DNA of 64,000 nucleotides, taken from contig CACMQQ010000003.1 in NCBI GenBank assembly GCA_902615915.1, forward strand, positions 62,001 through 126,000. Reading direction: 5' to 3'. The stretch is from an uncultured Fidelibacterota bacterium. Its GTDB lineage: Bacteria > Fidelibacterota > Marinisomatia > Marinisomatales > TCS55. This document shows, piece by piece, positions 60,689 to 64,000 of the stretch. Both the position numbers and the translations under genes were made by a program. How positions within the stretch are numbered: the stretch's first letter is position 1; each line of letters opens with the position of its first letter. The notes under the pieces are model-generated. The model saw only the letters and a list, made by a program, of their open reading frames with translations, did no database searches and was not told the origin of the DNA.

Positions 60689-61528
60689 CTATTTGCGCAA
60701 AGAAACTAATATCGAAACGACGATAATAAGTGTCCCAATTAAATAAGTCTCTGAATTTAAAGCTTGACCAAAAAATAATATTTCCACCATAAGGCCTAAG
60801 GGTATAACAAGATTATTCATTACCGCTAATGTTCCTGAGCTAACAAAAAGCGATCCTTTATCCCAAAAATAAAATCCCAACCCTGATGCTCCTACTCCCA
60901 TCCAAACAATCAATAACCAAGTTGCAATGTTATTTGGTAGAGGAGTTTTTACATCAGAAGATAAAAAGCCTATAGTTGTAAAAATTAGAGCTCCAATGTA
61001 AAAATATGCAAAGTCACTCATTCCATTGGGAGTTCTTCCGGTCCATTTTTCAAAATATTTATATAAAACCTGACCTAGTGCGAAACAAAAATTTGCACCT
61101 TGGATTAAAAAAAATCCAATTAAATCGTTTTGAGCAGGTGAAGTAAAACGTAAAAAAGAGGCGCCCACTATAGATAAAATACTTAACATTAAAAAAAATG
61201 AGCGAAATTTTTTCTCAACAAGGTCTGCTATAAAAGTTACGTACAGAGGCGTGGTGATTGTAAATAAGAGAATTTTTGACACTGAGGTAAAATGGAATGC
61301 GTTTAAATACATTAAATACATTATTCCTATTTGAACTGCACCAATTAAAATCATAAAAAGCATGTGCTTGCGAGAGATTTTAATATCAATAAATGGAATA
61401 AAAACTAAAAGAGCAATTAAAGTTCGAAAAAAAGAAAGACTCCAAGAGTCAATGACAGGAGAAAGATAGTGACCAATTAAACTAAATGAAAAAGCCCATA
61501 TAAATGTTGTGGTGAAAAGATAAGCCAT
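60689..61528 (-). CDS. EamA/DMT-family permease
   Basis: 279 residues, ten membrane helices in two EamA repeats: AYLFTTTFIWAFSFSLIGHYL...SFFRTLIALLVFIPF and NFCFALGQVLYKYFEKW...WLLIVWMGVGASGLGFYFWDKGSLFVSSGTLAVMNNLVIPLGLMVEILFFG. DMT exporters move amino acids or other small metabolites; the cargo here is unknown. A TTTGCGCAAA palindrome (60692-60701) covers its last codons near the convergent junction with the NagX-like gene. The DUF5916 gene precedes it by 23 bp on the same strand. Confidence 0.88.
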   Translation of the reverse strand: MAYLFTTTFIWAFSFSLIGHYLSPVIDSWSLSFFRTLIALLVFIPFIDIKISRKHMLFMILIGAVQIGIMYLMYLNAFHFTSVSKILLFTITTPLYVTFIADLVEKKFRSFFLMLSILSIVGASFLRFTSPAQNDLIGFFLIQGANFCFALGQVLYKYFEKWTGRTPNGMSDFAYFYIGALIFTTIGFLSSDVKTPLPNNIATWLLIVWMGVGASGLGFYFWDKGSLFVSSGTLAVMNNLVIPLGLMVEILFFGQALNSETYLIGTLIIVVSILVSLRK

Positions 61529-61551
61529 AGTTTTTAAAAAAGATTAATATA

Positions 61552-63786
61552 TCAATCGATATCAAAAAGATAGCTATATTTAAACACTAAAGATCGAATA
61601 TTCAAATCGGTAGGTATTCCATCATAATCTTGAGTTTGATTGTAAACAATGTAGAGGCCGGTTGCAGCAGATTGTTGCCATATGAATCTCCAGTTCATTG
61701 ACCATTGATCGGATTGATTATTGTATTGCAACAAAGACTGAATATACATTTGTGGATTAAATGCATAAGTAAAACGCGATCTCAAAAGATGTGTATAGAA
61801 TTTTCCTTCTGGTAATGACACGTCGTTGTATTTAGATATGACTTCTGAGGTGAATCTTTCGCCAAGCCTAAAACGAAAAGTAGTATCGGTATTTCTTCTA
61901 TTTCCACTAAAAAAACCACCAATTTTACTAACGACAATTAGACTTATAGGCCTCGTTAGGTTAGAATTAAACCTTGTATGCAATTCACTATTAGCATAAG
62001 AATTATTTGAAACTGTAACACCGTTTACTATCTCAAAGGGGCTTTTGACACCTTCCCATATGAAATTAACTGCAGTATCTATTCTATATCCATTTCTAAA
62101 TTCCCAATGATTATCAATGTGCAAATAACCTGACTGTTGAAAGCCATCAAAATCCCAATAACTCCAATAAGTAATATGGGGTCTTAGCTCTAATATGCCA
62201 TAAAAATCCTTAGGTCTAGTTCTATTTAAAATCCGGAATAAAACCTTTCGATAGCCAAGCCTTCTAACATATCCCATTTCAGGATTAAAATTCTTTCCAA
62301 CTTCACTGTATCGTAATTGCGTTGTTAAGGCTTGAGTATTTCGATTGGCTTCAAGCATGTAGGCATATGAATCACCATTATTGTCTGAATCAGCAGGAAG
62401 GTCAGAGGTAGCTAAAAAGCCTTTTAATTGAATTGTTTCACCAATCCCATACGCACCATCTAGCGCATATGCTCTATTATTAGCACTAGAATTCAAGACA
62501 TTTTTAGACGTTATCAATGCTCCAAAATTAGTCCTATTGGGCAGTTCTTTTCTTATACGATAGACTCCATAATTTTCAGCTTTTGCAATGTTTTTGACCT
62601 CTTTGGTTTGCATGTTAAGAGCGCCTATTTTAAAACCTCCCATCTCTCCAGTCAGTCTACCACCCCCAAGTATAGGTACTAAAGAGCCATCATTAGCAAT
62701 GCCAATACGCCTGCTAAAGAACATTTCAATATCAGGACCATAAAAAGTATTTTCACCAGAAGAAAAAAGGCCTGCATTTTCTAAGAAGAAAGAACGTTTT
62801 TCAGGAAAAAATAAGCTAAATCTGTCGAGATTTATTTGCTGTTCGTCTGCTTCAACCTGAGCAAAATCCGTGTTATAGGTTACATCAAGATTTAAACTTG
62901 AAGTAATACCAATTTTTGCATCAAAACCAAAATCACTTTTCGTCTCATCCGATTTAACATCTTCTTTATTAGCATCATTTGACAAGCCCAAAGCATAAGG
63001 CATTATCTTGATATTTCTTGATGAAGGAATATTGATTCCAGTAACATTTCCAGCAAGACTTAAACGATTTAAACTAAACTGTCGTGGAATTGGAGCCCAA
63101 AAAGACTGTTCATTTTTTTGGGCAATATTTCTTTGGAAGTTTATTCCCCAGTTCTGATTTTCTTGGCTTGAAAATCTTAAGGTTTTAAATGGAATTGCAA
63201 ACTCAGCGCTCCAACCAAAGTCTCCGATAATTGTTTTCACTTCCCATGATGCATCCCAATTTATGTTTAGGTTGGCGCCAACCCCTACAGATTGTCTACT
63301 GCTATTCATAGACATTCCATCCCCTCCAATGACCTGCGCATCATATTCTATGCCTGCCGCATTGGTACCAAATACATATCCATTTTGTTGATCTTTGAAT
63401 GTATCCAAAACAAACATAAAGCTATCAGTATTATTTAATGGAGCATCTCTTCTTGAGTCTGAAATAACAATACCATTCGGGTTTGAATCATAACAAACAA
63501 CGCTTACATACAGAAATTTTGCTGAATAAATAAGCTTAACAATAGTTTTTTCAGAGCTGGGCTCTCCTTCATCTGGAGATTTTTGCGTAAAATTTGTTAT
63601 TACGTTCGCATTATTCCATGCCATATCATCCAAAACATTGCCATCAATGTTAGGATTTGCAGTGGCTAGAGTGGCATTAGTAGAATTCTGAGAAAAAAGA
63701 TAGGTTTGAAATAGAATTAAAAATAGAAATAATTTATTTTTTAATAAATAAGGCTTCTGAAAGCTTAGCCATCTTAATGCAATCAT
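61552..63786 (-). CDS. DUF5916 outer-membrane protein with CBM9-like domain
   Basis: 744 residues from the chosen ATG, which has AAGGAGGTG 8 nt upstream; the ATG at 63807 lies before that SD. Signal segment KLFLFLILFQTYLFSQ, then a CBM9-like domain (NIDGNVLDDMAWNNANVITNFTQKSPDEGEPSSEKTIVKLIYSAKFLYVSVVCYDSNP), the DUF5916 segment (GINFQRNIAQKNEQSFWAPIPR, YNTDFAQVEADEQQINLDRFSLFFPEKRSFFLEN) and a C-terminal barrel ending VFKYSYLFDID. The first 18 codons overlap the pterin dehydratase gene. Role unknown; probably a surface-exposed barrel binding glycan. Confidence 0.85.
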   Translation of the reverse strand: MIALRWLSFQKPYLLKNKLFLFLILFQTYLFSQNSTNATLATANPNIDGNVLDDMAWNNANVITNFTQKSPDEGEPSSEKTIVKLIYSAKFLYVSVVCYDSNPNGIVISDSRRDAPLNNTDSFMFVLDTFKDQQNGYVFGTNAAGIEYDAQVIGGDGMSMNSSRQSVGVGANLNINWDASWEVKTIIGDFGWSAEFAIPFKTLRFSSQENQNWGINFQRNIAQKNEQSFWAPIPRQFSLNRLSLAGNVTGINIPSSRNIKIMPYALGLSNDANKEDVKSDETKSDFGFDAKIGITSSLNLDVTYNTDFAQVEADEQQINLDRFSLFFPEKRSFFLENAGLFSSGENTFYGPDIEMFFSRRIGIANDGSLVPILGGGRLTGEMGGFKIGALNMQTKEVKNIAKAENYGVYRIRKELPNRTNFGALITSKNVLNSSANNRAYALDGAYGIGETIQLKGFLATSDLPADSDNNGDSYAYMLEANRNTQALTTQLRYSEVGKNFNPEMGYVRRLGYRKVLFRILNRTRPKDFYGILELRPHITYWSYWDFDGFQQSGYLHIDNHWEFRNGYRIDTAVNFIWEGVKSPFEIVNGVTVSNNSYANSELHTRFNSNLTRPISLIVVSKIGGFFSGNRRNTDTTFRFRLGERFTSEVISKYNDVSLPEGKFYTHLLRSRFTYAFNPQMYIQSLLQYNNQSDQWSMNWRFIWQQSAATGLYIVYNQTQDYDGIPTDLNIRSLVFKYSYLFDID

Positions 63787-64000
63787 CAGTAACACCTCCT
63801 TGGTCATGTGAAGTAAAAGTCACGCTCACTTTGCACCATCCAATCGATAAATCTGGGTGATGGTTGTTTTCTTCAGCAATTAATGCCAATTTATTTACAA
63901 AATCTATCCCTGATAAATAAGTATCAAATGAATAATCTTTTGTAATGGTCTTTTCTATATAATTCCATTCAGGTAAATTTTCAATTTCTAAATTGATATC
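63734..64000 (-). CDS. Pterin-4a-carbinolamine dehydratase, C-terminal part (runs off window)
   Basis: The 88 visible codons before TAA give DINLEIENLPEWNYIEKTITKDYSFDTYLSGIDFVNKLALIAEEN, then NHHPDLSIGWCKVSVTFTSHDQGGVTDDCIKMAKL. The ExxNHHPD motif and the (T/S)HDxGGxT(x)xD end are diagnostic of PCD/DCoH (PhhB). It regenerates tetrahydropterin after aromatic hydroxylases. Its GGV codons form the SD for the overlapping DUF5916 gene. The N-terminus is outside the window. Confidence 0.92.
   Translation of the reverse strand, partial: DINLEIENLPEWNYIEKTITKDYSFDTYLSGIDFVNKLALIAEENNHHPDLSIGWCKVSVTFTSHDQGGVTDDCIKMAKLSEALFIKK
63793..63801 (-). promoter_or_regulatory. Shine-Dalgarno inside coding sequence that sets the DUF5916 start
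   Basis: AAGGAGGTG on the minus strand, 8 nt from GGAGG to the ATG at 63786. It is made of the codons for Gln-Gly-Gly-Val of the pterin dehydratase. It decides between two in-frame ATGs of the DUF5916 gene. Confidence 0.75.

Overview
The window is about 64 kb of AT-rich, densely packed bacterial DNA. Gene content points to a marine, Gram-negative member of the FCB superphylum. A Marinimicrobia (SAR406)-like organism is my best guess, with Bacteroidota as the alternative. The reasons are C-terminal FlgD-like/type IX-style sorting tails with a PNPFNPSTTI motif, a GldA/F/G-type ABC system, DUF3098, DUF5916 and DUF5107 proteins, many lipoprotein signals and several sodium:solute symporters. Shine-Dalgarno (SD) sequences are used. 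There are no insertion sequences, prophage or CRISPR, and no gene-free stretch exceeds 300 bases.

Layout. 1-6.4 kb: minus-strand housekeeping run (HNH protein, trpS, scpA, scpB, rluB, cmk, rpsA, then a YbbR/CdaR fragment). 6.4-14.6 kb: an outer-membrane barrel coupled to an ECF S component, a YhaM-like OB/HD protein with an altered HD motif, a P19/Tp34 iron protein next to a Fur regulator, PcrA helicase, MltG and DUF3098. 14.6-22.7 kb: tRNA-Asp, a SOUL protein, a DUF5107/TPR lipoprotein, a Nudix hydrolase, a probable structured small RNA encoding a 15-residue peptide behind a 12-nt perfect SD, a sterol-desaturase-family enzyme, a thioredoxin-like lipoprotein, small membrane proteins and an SDR. 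22.7-31.5 kb: a large secreted beta-propeller protein, a PAS-UbiA fusion, a CIA30 lipoprotein and the Gld-type ABC system with DUF4340.

31.5-44.9 kb is catabolic: M20, M24 and amidohydrolase enzymes, plus a sugar block (GH109, two SSS symporters, GHMP kinase, nucleotidyltransferase) that could form an amino-sugar (for example GalNAc) salvage route. 44.9-60.7 kb reads as a peptidoglycan-scavenging locus: diaminopimelate decarboxylase, NamZ, a PqqB-like hydrolase, an SSS symporter, a DUF1460 amidase, a GH3-beta-lactamase fusion, a NagZ-like GH3, an ASKHA sugar kinase, SpoIID, an AmpG-like MFS and a NagX-like protein. They lie in three tightly coupled transcription units. The window closes with an EamA exporter, a DUF5916 outer-membrane protein and the end of a pterin carbinolamine dehydratase gene.

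Three convergent gene junctions carry perfect inverted repeats that span both stop codons. All functional calls come from reading motifs in the translated sequence; no database search was run.
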